In this document: positions 45,900 through 57,689 of the stretch, in pieces | How the letters are laid out: each line of letters opens with the position of its first letter | Position numbering within the stretch: the first letter of the stretch is position 1 | Assembly: GCA_027922465.2 (NCBI GenBank) | Contig: BQMF02000050.1 | Coordinates: 806,001 to 870,000, forward strand | DNA from: Turritopsis dohrnii | Taxonomy: Eukaryota; Cnidaria; Hydrozoa; Anthoathecata; Oceaniidae | Reading direction: 5' to 3' | DNA length: 64,000 nucleotides | Made by a program: the position numbers and the translations under genes | Notes under the pieces: model-generated | Database searches by the model: none | Told to the model about the DNA's origin: nothing | Seen by the model: the letters and a program-made list of their open reading frames with translations, nothing else

Positions 45900-46065
45900 A
45901 ATTCCTACCTTTTATTTTCTCCCCTTACACAATTTTATTAAGTTATTTAATGATAATAGTTTAGTATTTTTAATATTTTTATTTGAAAATTTATGTTCTA
46001 GGAAGAAGAACCATATATTATAGTATGGATCCCAATTTGATGATTAAAAAAAAAAATAAAAAAAA
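45900..46065 (+). mobile_element. LINE 3' tail related to the 21250-23628 element
   Basis: TTCTAGGAAGAAGAACCATA...TATGGATCCCAATTT parallels TTTTAGGCAGAAGAACCATTG...TATGGAAGCCGATTT at 23568-23607 and ends in an A-rich run. The interval 45660-45900 (near CCTATTACCACCAGAATC) looks like degraded retroelement sequence without a clear frame. Confidence 0.6.
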
Positions 46066-46114
46066 TCTTATCTCATGAAAGCATCCAAACGACAAAGTAT
46101 ACATAAATAACAAA

Positions 46115-46193
46115 CTCGAACCCAGGATACCTGGCCTTTTCGATATATAGCGGTTGCCCGCATGTCGAAAAGGCAAGAGGCCCTGGGTTCGAG
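46115..46193. repeat. 79-bp foldback with tRNA-like GGTTCGAG arm
   Basis: Outer arms CTCGAACCCAGG/CCTGGGTTCGAG and inner arms CCTTTTCGA/TCGAAAAGG would fold into a long hairpin around ATATATAGCGGTTGCCCGCATG. GGGTTCGAG resembles a Pol III B box, but no A box or tRNA fold is seen. Origin unknown. Confidence 0.6.
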
Positions 46194-46612
46194 ATTGTAT
46201 ATATAAGTTTCGTCGTTACGTTACGTTATCTCCCCGATATTTCAAAATGAAAATTTTCAAGTAGTTGCCAAACAATTTGCTCACAGTAAGGATACCATGT
46301 TTGTTCTCTTTACATCGACTTTCAGTTGGATACTGCGGACAGTGTCAGTGATAGGTTTGCCTTCGAAATTCAAATGTAAGACAAAGAAGGACTGCTAACA
46401 ATAACGCTTAATAAAAACGAGAAAGCGATCATGGAAACTTTCAAATGATAAATCTATGTTGTAGGCCTGTTTCACTGAAATATTGGTGGGACTTATCAAC
46501 AGGTATAATAAAGATGTTGAAAAAATAACATATGAAATGTTATACTACCATTTTAACAATATATTTCCATCACCACAATTTATCAATATTTACTTTGTTT
46601 AAATATCTTTAC

Positions 46613-47490
46613 TTAATAACCTTTATTGTTTTGCCGTTTTACAATACGTCCCCATTTACATTTGTACTGTTTAAGCCAATATTTCTTTCCAGAACAACAT
46701 CCGTAGTTCCATTTGTCCAGAACCTGTCCCTTACAACAAATCTCATTCCACAAGTTGTATGGCTTCCATTTGCAGCAGCCGTACTTCGAGTTGTGCACAA
46801 TTTGACCACCACAACATATTTGATTACTTTTGTGGTACGGTTTACCACGGCAACAACCTTGATTGGCCTTTTTGATAACTTGTCCTCCACAGCATTTTTC
46901 GTTCCACAAATTGTATGGTTTTCTATTGCAGCAACCATATTTTTGTTTTGGCGCAATCTTTCCACCACAGCAGATATGTGTCCATCTGTTGTAACACACT
47001 TTCCAGCATAGACTGTATTTGCTTTTGGGTTTGACTACGCCATTACAGCAGAGATGTGTATATGGATTGTAATAATTATGATAACCACCTGTAAAGAAGA
47101 AAGAAACTGTTACATTGATTCTAGAAGTTTAAGATTTAGTCAAAATGCGTCGAAAATGGACTCCCATTTGCAACCTCTACACTAAGTTTTCATGTTTTCA
47201 ATTGAAAGAAAGAGTTGTTTTATCGTGACTAAATACAATATTTCAGAACAGATGAAAAATATGTTTATTGTCTTATACAGGTCTAAACTCAAACACAACC
47301 TTACTATCCCAAGGATTGCTTTATATGGTCAGAATAATGCCTTACATTTTTTGTGATACTTGTAAGGCTTTGCTGTGGTAGATGGTTTATGTACATTGTA
47401 GTCATCTTCCATTTGTTTTTTCATTTCATTTTCATCAGCATATGCAAGCAGGCATAAAGCCAATACAACTGCCAAAGCAATAACCTTCAT
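46613..47490 (-). CDS. Galaxin-like secreted dicysteine-repeat protein, copy 1
   Basis: Coding exons 47346-47490 and 46613-47088 join in phase 1 to give 206 residues. Residues 1-18 (MKVIALAVVLALCLLAYA) form a signal peptide. A short acidic and then Thr/Lys-rich linker follows. From residue 49 on, nine CC dipeptides occur in repeats such as YGCC(N/K/S)xKPYNLWNEKCCGGQV, the dicysteine architecture of galaxins, extracellular matrix proteins first described from coral skeletons. A calcification role is not implied. A 5'UTR intron ends immediately before the ATG (TTTAG|ATG) with donor G|GTGAGG at 47569, and a TATA box is at 47649-47656. Expression of this copy is likely because promoter and frame are intact. 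Confidence 0.85.
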
Positions 47491-47648
47491 CTAAACACGA
47501 TAATAAAATTTAATATTGATATTCAGCTCATTTCTTAAAGTGGAATATTGAACTTTGTCTCATCCTCACCTTATGTCTTTAGTCTTCTTTAAAAATCGTC
47601 AATGAGTTACAATGTCTAAAAGTGATTTTCTTAACAGAATTTGAGTTT

Positions 47649-47656
47649 CTTTTATA
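47649..47656 (-). promoter_or_regulatory. TATA box of galaxin-like copy 1
   Basis: TATAAAAG on the minus strand lies upstream of the noncoding first exon. The same octamer stands at 53582-53589 for copy 3, whereas copy 2 has TATGAAAG. Confidence 0.65.
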
Positions 47657-49207
47657 CAGTACATGGAATCTAATATGACTTGTCCCACATGGTAATTACA
47701 CCACCATCTTTCCCACAGAAGCAGTGTCAGCTGTAAAAGATGAGTAATAATAGTCAATTTAGGTAGCATGAGAAAGACAATTTTCTTTGCCATTGTCATA
47801 ATTGAACATCAGCATATTAATTAAAATGAACGCTAATTTTCTGAACTTCATGACTTGCATTTTATATTCCACTAGTTCAAATAGTTAAATATTGTCATCA
47901 AGCGATAAGTTGAAATCATCTAGTCCTATTAAGTCATTTCAATTTGGTTTAGAATTCGTTAAAAGTTGTATATTGATCCAAGTGTTCGCTGTTTAAGTCT
48001 TTTCCTTTGAAGTATGACTCTGAACACAGAGAAACTGAATAAAGTGTCAATTAACAGTGTGTTGAATCGTAATACAAAAACAAAATGTCAACATGATTTT
48101 CTTAGTTGTCTTAATCTTTATATAACTCTCTTATATATTTTTTCTGTCCAGATATTATCGGCTATTGACTCCATAGAATGGCATTCTTCTTTAATGATTT
48201 ATTTATTCATTTCCAATTTGGTCAACGAATCCTTAAAAGAACTTCTTAATGAACAGCATGTTTTTACTCAAAGAAAAGGTCGAGACTTTAAATGGTTTGA
48301 TCTTTCGAGTCTTTGAAATTGTGCTACAAACTCGACAAATTCAAAAGATATTTGAAAAGCGTTTACTACGATATAGATAGCGACCTCCATTTAAAGATAA
48401 TATGCAATGGAGTCTTAATAGCGAAATATTTTCTTCCACCAAAAACTTCTTTTATGATACTTATCAATGTAAGTCACTGTTCCTTCAAAAAACTCTGATA
48501 ACGCATACGGCCTTTTGAACATGAAGATGCTTCTATAATATTGGATACGCTCAATGGAACATAAAAAACTTGTGAGGCTCCAAACCCTCGTCCTCACCTA
48601 TGATATGATTTCTTTTTTTTTTGTTATAAGAAACACACATGATACATCTAGTATATATAACTACTAAAATATTGGAACTATAAATTATTCAGTTGTTTCC
48701 AAATAACATGAGAAACTCGTAGAAGATCACAAAGTCGTCAAAAATGGATTTAGTATAGGACTCTTATTTGCGTAATTGCGAAAGCAAAGTATTAGCTAAC
48801 CATGCCTTGTATCGATTCTTCACCGGATGAAACACCTTTAGAGATACAAACAAACCGGTCAATATCTCCAAAGTGAAGAACTTTTTCTGGTTCTGTATCA
48901 CGATTCCACTAACTCGTCTTCGCCAGAATTCTTCGACGGTCTTCAATGTTAGGAGAGTAGAAACCGCTAGTATATGTGTTGTAGTCGACGCAGGAAAAAA
49001 TCCCGAGATTTCAATGAGTTCTAATAGCGAAGGTGACAATAGAACATATGCAATAAGAACATATGAACATATGAAGCGACCGTGATACTATCAGGTCCGT
49101 TCAAAAGTTAAACCACCGTTCCAGCTTCCCTAAATATTGCAGAAATGCTGACATTAAAATATACTATTATAGTCAGCAAAAGAAAGATATACATATAACC
49201 AATTGAA

Positions 49208-50220
49208 ATGTCTCAAAAGAAAGACCTAGCATTTGGATCATTTGTTGTTACTTTAAATGTAAATGCATTTGTTAAGAAGCTTGAAGGAGTCAGACTTTTA
49301 CTTCATGGAACTAAGAATGACATTCTGGCTACAACTGAAAGCCACCTTTGTGACAGTTTGAAAGATGATGAAATCCAAATCAATGGATATTTGTCTATAT
49401 TTAATGACAGGAAAGGACAAAACAACCAGTGGAGAGGTACCATTATTTACTACTTTCAAGAACTCAAAATGTACGAACATTATATTGACAAAATCATCTC
49501 GAAGCTGTTTGAATGGAATCAATTATTAATTAACAGAAACTTCTAGTTGCATGCATATATCGACCTCTAAATAAGAACACTTTCAAGCCATCGGTGAGAA
49601 ACTGAGCCATCTGAAAATGTGTTGATACTTGGGGATTTCAATTATGATATGTCATGCCCCCAAGAAAGAAGACAAACAATAGGAATTCATTCAAGTTTTA
49701 ATTGATTTTAACCTGAGTAATACCATCAATTCACACACCCAAATTACAGACAAATCTGAAACATGTATTGACCTTACGTTGATAGCAGATGCATCGAAAA
49801 TTATAAAATCAGGTACCTACCTACACACCTGGCTTCTCTGACCACGACCTAATTTGTGTTGTGTTACAGTTACACAAAAAGAAAGATCCCCGCCAAAACT
49901 AATATAAGTGAGGAATTATAGAGATGTGGGTATGGAGAAACTTTGAAAAGAGCTTGATTTTGCTCTATGAGATTTAATTGATCTCTTCGACGATGTGAAT
50001 CACTCAACCTGGTGCTGGGAATGTCTCTTCGAGGACATTTTTTCCCGTCATGTCAAAACAAGCAAGTGAGTACAGAAAATCAACCGTCGATGACTGGTAA
50101 GATTCAAAAGGTTCTCAACAAACGATTTTGAGCCCTTCAAAAGGCACAAAACAAAGCTTTATCAACGGCCAAGGGAAATTACATTAGTTTCTTATCTTAT
50201 CATATTTTGTACCTCCACGA
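49208..50220 (+). pseudogene. LINE endonuclease fragment between galaxin-like copies 1 and 2
   Basis: The frame from 49208 reads LNVNAFVKKLEGVRLLLHGT, then KNDILATTESHLCDS and DEIQINGY, the N-terminal part of an APE-type endonuclease (N, then TE(T/S)HL with the catalytic Glu). Broken frames continue with LGDFNYD- and FSDHDLI-like remnants near 49620 and 49840 and a linker to about 50200. No RT follows; block 2 of the galaxin duplication begins next. Confidence 0.75.
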
Positions 50221-50235
50221 TAAAAAAACTCAGTA

Positions 50236-52690
50236 GTTCAAGTAGTTGCCAAACAATTTGCTCACAGTAAGGATACCATGCTTGTTATCTTTACATCGAG
50301 TTTCAGTTGGATACTGCGGACTGTGTCAGTGATAAGTGACAGCTGCTATCAATAATGCTTAATAAAAACGAGATAGCAATTATGAAAACTATCAAATGAT
50401 AAATGTAGGCCTATTTCACTGAAATATTGGTGGGACTTATCAATAGGCATAATAAAGACGTTGAAAAAACATTTTTACTTAATAACCTTTATTGTTTTGC
50501 GGTTTTACAATACGTCCCCATTTACATTTGTACTGTTTAAGCCAATATTTCTTTCCAGAACAACATCCGTAGTTCCATTTGTCCAGAACCTGTCCCTTAC
50601 AACAGATTTCATTCCACAAGTTGTATGGCTTCCATTTGCAGCAGCCGTACTTCGAGTTGTGCACAATTTGACCGCCACAACATATTTGATTACTTTTGTG
50701 GTACGGTTTACCACGGCAACAACCTTGATTGGCCTTTTTGATAACTTGTCCTCCGCAGCATTTTTCGTTCCACAAATTGTATGGTTTTCTATTGCAGCAA
50801 CCATATTTTTGTTTTGGCGCAATCTTTCCACCACAGCAGATATGTGTCCATCTGTTGTAACACACTTTCCAGCATAGACTGTATTTGCTTTTGGGTTTGA
50901 CTACGCCATTACAACAGAGATGTGTATATGGATTGTAATAATTACGATAACCACCTGTAAAGAAGAAAGAAACTGTTACATTGATTCTGGAAGTATCATG
51001 TCAAAAATAGCCTGTCATTAGCAATCCCTACCCTTTTGTTATGTATTCAATTGCAAGAAAAGTTGTTTTATCGTAACTGAATACAATTATTTCACAACTG
51101 ATAACAGTATGTTCACTAGAAGATGCCTGATACGGGGATAAAAGTGCGTAACTCAAACAAAACCTAATTGATCGCTTAGTATGGTTAGAATAATGCCTTA
51201 CATTTTTTATGATGCTTGTAAGGTTTTGCTGTGGTCGATGGTTTATTAACATTGTATTTGTCTTCCATTTCGTTTTTCATTTCATTTTCATCAGCATATG
51301 CAACCAGGCATAAAGACAATACAACTGCCAAAGCAATAACCTTCATCTAAATGCGATAATATAAGGTAATATGGATATTTATCTCATTGTTTGAAGTGGA
51401 ACATTGAACTTCATTTCATTTCTTACCTTATGTCTTTAATCGTCTTCAAAAACCGTCAATAAGTTAAAATGAAGAAAAGTGATTTTTTAAACAGAATTTG
51501 AGTTTCTTTCATACTGTTCATGGAATCGACTATGACTTGTCCCTCATGGTAATTACCAACACCATTTTCCCCACAAAAGCAGTGTTAGCGACAAAATATG
51601 AGTAATAATAGTTAGTTTGGGTAGCATGAGAGAGAGAATTTTTTTTACCATTGTCATAATTGAACATCAGCATGTTAATTAAAATAAACGCTAATTTTCT
51701 AATCTTCATGACTTACATTTTATATTCCACTAGTTCAAACAATAAAATTTTGTCATCAAACGATCAGTTGAAAACATCTTATGATACATTCAAAGACATT
51801 TTAGTAGGTTTAGAATTCGTTAAAATTTGTATATTGATCCAAGTGTTCGCTGTTTAAGCCTTTTTCTTTTAAATAACTCTAAACATAGAGAAACTGGATA
51901 AAGTGTCAATTAACAGTGAGTTTGAATCATAATGTAATAACAAAATTTCTGCGTGATTTTCTTCGTTGTATTAATCTTCATGTAATTCTCTTACATACAT
52001 TTTCTGCCCAAAGATTTCTGGAGTGGCAACTCCATGTAATGGCCTTCTTTTTTAATTTTTTATTTATTTATTTCCAATTTGGTTAACGAATCCTTTAAAT
52101 TACCTCTTAATGAAATGCAAGACTTGTTTTTACTAAAGGAAAAGTTCTAGATTTTAATTGGCTTGATCTTTCGAGTATTTGAATATCTGCTACAACTTGA
52201 AAGATATTTGACAAACGTTTACTATGATGTAGATAGCGATGTTCATCTAAAAATAATATGGAATAGAGAGTCTTAATAGCGAAATATTTTCTTTCACGAA
52301 ATACTTCTTTTACGATACTTGTAAATGTAAATCACTGATCCTTCAAAAAACTCTAACAATATAATAATCAATAACCGTGGAACATGAAAGATGCTTCCTT
52401 AATACGAGAAACGTTCAATGGAACACGAAAACGTTGTCAGCTGGAGATACGCTTTCTTGATCTAAACCTTCGTCCTCCCATGGTATAAGAAACACACATG
52501 GTAAATCTAGTTTATATAACAACTAAAGTATTTGAACTATAAATATTCAGTTATTTCCAAATAATATGGGAAACTCTCATAAGAACATGAAGATCTTATG
52601 GATTTAGTATTTAGTATAGGATTCTTACTTGAGTAATTGAGAAAGCAAAGTATTGATCATGCTTTCTATCAATTTCCCACTGGCAGGAAC
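50236..52690. repeat. Galaxin-like duplication block 2
   Basis: Same orientation as block 1, starting AAGTAGTTGCCAAACAATTT near 50238. The upstream flank is alignable to about 52690 (TGATCATGCTTTCTATC). Its upstream flank then faces the inverted flank of block 3, making a large head-to-head inverted repeat. Confidence 0.75.
50479..51346 (-). CDS. Galaxin-like secreted dicysteine-repeat protein, copy 2
   Basis: Exons 51202-51346 and 50479-50954, same phase and length (206 residues) as copy 1. Signal peptide MKVIALAVVLSLCLVAYA. The cysteine-rich exon is almost identical to copy 1: one difference, Pro for Arg near the C-terminus, in the last 128 residues. The signal/linker exon differs at about seven of 48 positions. 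The 5'UTR intron (donor G|GTAAGA at 51426) is kept, but the TATA box is TATGAAAG (51509-51516), so basal transcription may be reduced. Frame is intact. Confidence 0.82.
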
Positions 52691-53748
52691 ACCTTAAGAG
52701 ATACTAAGAAACTAAGAAACTTCTTGCAAATTTCAAAAATTCTGACTTGCAAAGCACTTTCCCATTCGTTTTTTTGATAATAAAATCGGGTAAATAAAAA
52801 AAACCAAGCAATAACAAAATTTCGAAAAAGGTCGGCTATAGCTTTTGCTAAAATTTCGGTCCTGCCCAAAATTTTTAACATTCAAAATCATCAAAACCTT
52901 CCCAAAAAACTACGCTCAAGATTAATTCCCCCAAACTTTATCCGCCAAAATTTTTTGAAGTTAATGTATTTCATGAAAGAGAAGTCGCTACTATATCATC
53001 GTAAGCGCTTGTAAAATATCTTGTAAATTTGTCGTGTTTGTGACAGAATTTCAAATATTCGAAAGATCAAACCATTTAAAATTTCGACCTTTTCCTTTAG
53101 TAAAATCAATTATATAAATATTAAGACAATGAAGAAAATCATTCTGAGATTTTGTTGTTACATTATGATTCAAACTCACTGTTATTTGACACTTATCCAG
53201 TTTCTCTATGTTTAGAGTTATTTAAAAGAAAAAGGCTTAAACAGCGAAGACTTGGGTCAATATATAACTTTTAGCGAATTCCAAACCCAATAAAATGTCT
53301 TTGTATGTATCATAAGATGTTTTCAACTTATCGTTTGATGGCAATATTATTTAATTATTTGAACTGTTGGAATCTATAAAATGCAAGTCACGAAGAAAAT
53401 TAGCATTCATTTTAATTATAATGCTGATGTTCAATTATGACAATGGTAAAGAAAATTGCCTTTTTCATGCTACCTAGATTAACAATTAGTAATCATCTTT
53501 TTTCCGCTGACACTGTTTTTGCGGGAAAGATGGTGGTGGTAATTACAATGAGGGTCAAGTCATATTCGATTCCGTGTATAGTATAAAAGGAACTCAAATT
53601 CTGTTCCAAAAATCACTTTTCTTCATTTTAACTTATTGACAGTTTTTGAAGAAGATTAAAGACAAAAGGTAAGGTGTGAATCGAAGTTCAATGTTCCACT
53701 TCAAGAAATGAACTGAAGATCAATATTAACTTTCATTATCATGTTTAG

Positions 53749-54613
53749 ATGAAGGTTATTGCTTTGGCAGTTGCATTGGCTTTATGTATGGTTGCATATG
53801 CTGACGAAAATGAAATGAAAAACGAAATGGAAGATAGCTAAAATGTACATAAACCATATACTACAGCAAAACCTTACAAAAATCATAAAAAATGTAAGGC
53901 CTTCTTCTTACCATTCAAAGCGATCCATGGGACAATTAGGTTTTGTTTGAGCACTTTTATTCCTATATTTTTGATCGGTTATAAAATAATTGTATTCAAT
54001 TGCGATAAAAACTAAGTTTCTTACAATTGAATACGTAAGAAAAGGGTAGAAATTTCTAATGAGAGGCTATTTTTGACATGTTTTGGCTAAATATTGAACT
54101 TCCAGAATCAATGTAACAGTTTCTTTCATCTTCTCAGGTGGTTATCATAATTATTACAATCCACGTACACATCTCTGTTGTAATGGCGTAGTCAAACCCA
54201 AAAGCAAATACAGTCTATGCTGGAAAGTGTGTTACAACAGATGGACACATATCTGCTGTGGTGGAAAGATTGCGCCAAAACAAAAATATGGTTGCTGCAA
54301 TGGAAAACCATACAATTTGTGGAACGAAAAATGCTGCGGGGGACAAGTTATCAAAAAGGCCAATCAAGGTTGCTGCCGTGGTAAACCGTACCACGAAAGT
54401 AGTCAGATATGTTGTGGCGGTCAAATTGTGCACAACTCGAAGTACGGCTGCTGCAAATGGAAGACATACAACTTGTGGAATGAAATCTGTTGTAAGGGAC
54501 AGGTTCTGGACAAATGGAGCTACGGATGCTGTGCTGGAAAGAAATATTGGCTTAAACAGTACAAATGTAAATGGGGACGTATTGTAAAACGACAAAACAA
54601 TAAAGGTTATTAA
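53749..54613 (+). pseudogene. Galaxin-like copy 3, nonsense mutation in exon 1
   Basis: Exon 1 53749-53893 and exon 2 54138-54613 keep the lengths, splice sites (T|GTAAGG, CTCAG|GT) and phase of copies 1 and 2. Codon 31 is TAA (53839-53841) where copies 1 and 2 have TAC, giving a 30-residue truncated product just after the signal peptide. Promoter TATAAAAG (53582-53589) and the 5'UTR intron (donor after 53668, acceptor before 53749) are intact. The cysteine-rich exon is still fully open with all nine CC pairs and only a handful of substitutions, so the loss is recent, polymorphic, or an assembly/base-call error. It is inverted relative to its paralogues. Confidence 0.85.
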
Positions 54614-54799
54614 GTAAAAATGTTTGAACAAAGTAAATATTGATAAATTGTGGTGATGGAAATATATATTGTTAAAATGGGAGCATGAAATTGCATATGT
54701 TCTTTCTTCAACATCTTTCTTATACGTATTGATAAATCCCACCAATGCTTCAGTAGGCCAACAACATTTATTCGTCAGTTGAACGTTTTTATAACTACT

Positions 54800-55330
54800 T
54801 GTCAACTTAATTCAGTGTTAATGGCTCACTTTTTCGGGTCCGTCACTTATTTTCGGCTGAATCTATCATTTAAAACTTTAAGGCCACTATTCGACCTTGT
54901 CTTGAGTACTGCTGCCACCTTTGGGCTGGAGCCTCTCCTCATTGTCTTCATCTTCTCAATCGAATTCAGAAGGGCTTAGTTAAGTTAGTTGGCTCTGATA
55001 TTTGTGCTAATCTTCATCCCCTCTCACATCGGAGAAACGTTGCTTCCCTATCTCTTTTCTATAAATAATTTCATGGGCATTGTTCAGAGGACTTTCATCA
55101 ACTGAGTCCTTCTCTCCCTTATAGTTGTTTTCCTGCTGAGTACGATCTACAATCTTTTAAATCCAAGGTTAACCGCCACCTTGCTCTGTCTTTATAAGTC
55201 TTCTTCCTCTTCTCATCTTTCTCATATGTGTTTATAACTCTTCTTCCTTTTCTCATCTTGTAGCTCTCTGCCTAGTAGTGGTTTCGGCATTGCAGGGAGC
55301 AACCCATTCAAAAATTTTAAAAAAAATGTT
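54800..55330 (+). pseudogene. 3' end of a LINE inserted in galaxin block 3
   Basis: Broken frames read RPLFDLVLSTAATFGLEPLL, then IQKGLVKLVGSDICANLHPL and SHRRNVASLSLFYK, the usual post-RT C-terminal region of animal LINEs. The tail CCTAGTAGTGGTTTCGGCATT then an A-rich end resembles the 3' part of the SINE at 4095-4330. Confidence 0.75.
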
Positions 55331-55499
55331 ATCAGCCATTAATCATTGTCTTACCTTTAAGAACCATATTTTGAAAGGAAAACTTATCCCTGACCTATCC
55401 CTAGTAAAATTTTAAACGCCATCAATATCCAACTAGAAGTCAAAATAGATGACTGATATGATATCCTTACTGCGAGCAAGTTCTTTGGCAACCACATGG

Positions 55500-57060
55500 A
55501 CCAAATGGAAATGTACCTGGCATGTACCTTTTTCCTCTTTCATTTGAATATTAGGAGTCTTAACGCTGATTTGGAAAATTTCCTGTTAAAAGATAGCAGC
55601 TCTTTGAATATCCCCGTTCACCATTGCATGATGTTATTTTTACCACGGGGTTCGTACCCGGAAAAGAGGGATTAAACACATCTTTTTAAAGTTAGACTCG
55701 ATAAAAAGTTTTACCTGGGATAGTAGTTCTACTAATAATTTCATTTTGCATAAAAATCCTAAAACCGTGTTATCACTAGCATTTTCTTTCAATAAGGATC
55801 TTATTGAGCAAAGTTAATCTATTGAACAGCGAAAGTCATGAAGTGGATACAACCTAAACTGTATTTTCAATACTATAATTATATTACTGCTTCATTAGGT
55901 GTATAAATAGTGAGTACTTTGCTTTTGTGGCCTAAATTCTCCTGTGCGCATTCCAATCAAGAATAGCACAGCTATCTCTGTTTCTGTTGTTGACAGTCGC
56001 GTTTTATCCTTGACAACAGGTACTGGAGTTTTTAAACATTTTCAACATTCCCCTCTTTTGTCAGGTAGAGCTTTTATGTAAGCTAAAGCATTGACCAGTC
56101 ATGAAAATTGGCCAGAATTTTATTTAAGAATTGGTGGTGCAGCTGCAAATCATACCAAGTTTGATCCTAATGTGTCCGCTTTATGATTGTCCGTTTTATA
56201 GAGATTTTTCTATGAGAGTTTGACCTAAAATCAATCCGTTCCGAACAACACTGTCCGCTTTAACAAAATGTCCGCTTTATAGGGTGTCCGCTTTAGACAG
56301 ATTCCACTGTAGTTATTAATTTTCACTCAAATTTAATCTGATTTTAAAAGGAGGGCCCCCGCCATGGATTTCAAAGTGAGGGGGTGGGGGCTACAAAAAT
56401 AAAAATTTGCCTAAAAATGTCGAAATGAAGAAAATTTTGGTTTCCAGAGTCTCTAGAATGGCATCTAAATCGATTACTGGGAATAAATATCACTAGAAAT
56501 TTTCATTTTACTGAGTGTGAAATGTTGTGAAAAACGCAAATTGTTTAGGAGAATCTTGCTTATCTCTCAAACTTCTTAGGTTCATTGAATATAATAAAAA
56601 GGAACGTGACGAAATTTGGTTAAGTTAGTAAAGCTCAGTACAGCTTTAAACAGCTATACCGTTAGATTGAAATACAAAAAAATGTGTGTCAGTGCAAGTA
56701 AAAAGCACCTTCGTTCAGAAGTGTTATGGTAATTAAACCATTGAAAAAAATGACCTTGCTTGATAACTTCAATCTGCTCCTTGAGGTCTTTTTCAGAATT
56801 CTCATCAATTTTTACCCGGAAGTTGAACGCTTCCTGATAAGATTTGCCGGAATCACCAGCTTTATAAAATAAAGCGCCGCAGTTTTTAAAATGGTCATTT
56901 TTAACTTGTTGGACAGAACACTTCAATCACTTATCTCTGTTTTGAACACAGTTCTTCTGATGTCTGAATTAATTTTTGAAACATAAAACAAATGCAAAGA
57001 TAAATCTTTCTACACCCTCTATTGCTCTATCTACAATATATAACTAACTAGTTGCTAATT
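55500..57060. other. Spacer with one MITE end, no gene supported
   Basis: The only structured item is the TGTCCGCTTTA cluster at 56168-56311. A 90-residue minus frame at 56654-56926 has no supporting feature. Confidence 0.4.
56168..56311. mobile_element. Right end of a pogo/Tigger-like MITE (TGTCCGCTTTA repeats)
   Basis: The end reads, inverted, TACAGTGGAATCTGTCTAAA with a TA target base pair. TGTCCGCTTTA or a close variant recurs five times over 140 bp. The opposite end was not found, so the element is partial or diverged. Confidence 0.55.
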
Positions 57061-57074
57061 GCGTATGGAAGAAC

Positions 57075-57240
57075 AACTATTTTAGCAAAAATACCGAAAT
57101 ACCAGATTTTTTGTACATAAATACCGAAATACCGGCACACAAAAACGGAGAAGATGAAATACCGTAATCCCGTCATTTTTTTCGCCAAATACCGTTATAC
57201 CGGACAAAAAAAAGGCCCAATACCGTTATACCGTAAAAGT
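57075..57240. repeat. AATACCG-repeat block, probable MITE remnant
   Basis: ATACCG or TTATACCG occurs about nine times (AAATACCGAAATACC, AATACCGTTATACCG). It resembles the motif-rich subterminal regions of the other MITEs here, but no matching opposite end was identified. Confidence 0.5.
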
Positions 57241-57689
57241 GAACAGAGATTGTGGAGGGAGGTAGCATAAACTTCAGTGATCTGGTCCACTTCGAACCTT
57301 ACCAGTGCGTACTTGGAGGTTTTCAACAATCTTCTAGCAGACATTGTACGACGGGTATCGTAAGGACTCAACAACTGACCTGTTTATGAATTACGTTGGC
57401 AGGATAAACAGAAAGGTAGTTTCTATTTGCGCGTTACCGCGATTTGTGTGGGGAGTTTCAAGTTTGCGGGAAAAGTGCCAGTGGAAGCCATGACATTGCT
57501 TTGTTCAACGTAAAGAAACCACGTCCGTAGAATTCGAATGTTGAAATTCTAATCACGTAGCAACATTCCTGTGTATCCAGTTAAACATGTCTAACATGCT
57601 AGGTAACAACTTCGCTGAAACTATCGTTCAACTATCGAATTTACTAGAAACTCGATGAAGGAACTAACGACAGAATCATGGCATTCAAC

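Larger units (their letters stand above)
46243..48780. repeat. Galaxin-like duplication block 1
   Basis: Begins around AAGTAGTTGCCAAACAATTT and extends beyond the gene promoter into upstream sequence (for example TTGATCCAAGTGTTCGCTGT near 47973). Blocks 2 (50236-52690) and 3 (about 52950-55500, inverted) share the gene and both flanks. Boundaries are approximate. Confidence 0.75.
52950..55500. repeat. Galaxin-like duplication block 3 (inverted)
   Basis: Inverse of blocks 1 and 2: upstream flank from about 52950, gene 53749-54613, and downstream flank resuming near 55462 with TATCCTTACTGCGAGCAAG (inverse of the CTCACAGTAAGGATA seen at 46280 and 50265). The downstream flank is split by a LINE fragment at about 54780-55330. 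Confidence 0.7.

Noticed and set aside
46532..47011. Long frames on the strand opposite the galaxin-like genes (also 50461-50877 and 54215-54805)
   Set aside because: They are antisense shadows of the cysteine-rich exon, with hydrophobic composition that mirrors the Cys/Lys codons, and they lack splice or start context.
54258..54587. Alternate-frame ORFs of about 109 residues within the galaxin-like exons
   Set aside because: Overlapping frame of the conserved exon; conserved in all three copies only because the real frame is conserved.
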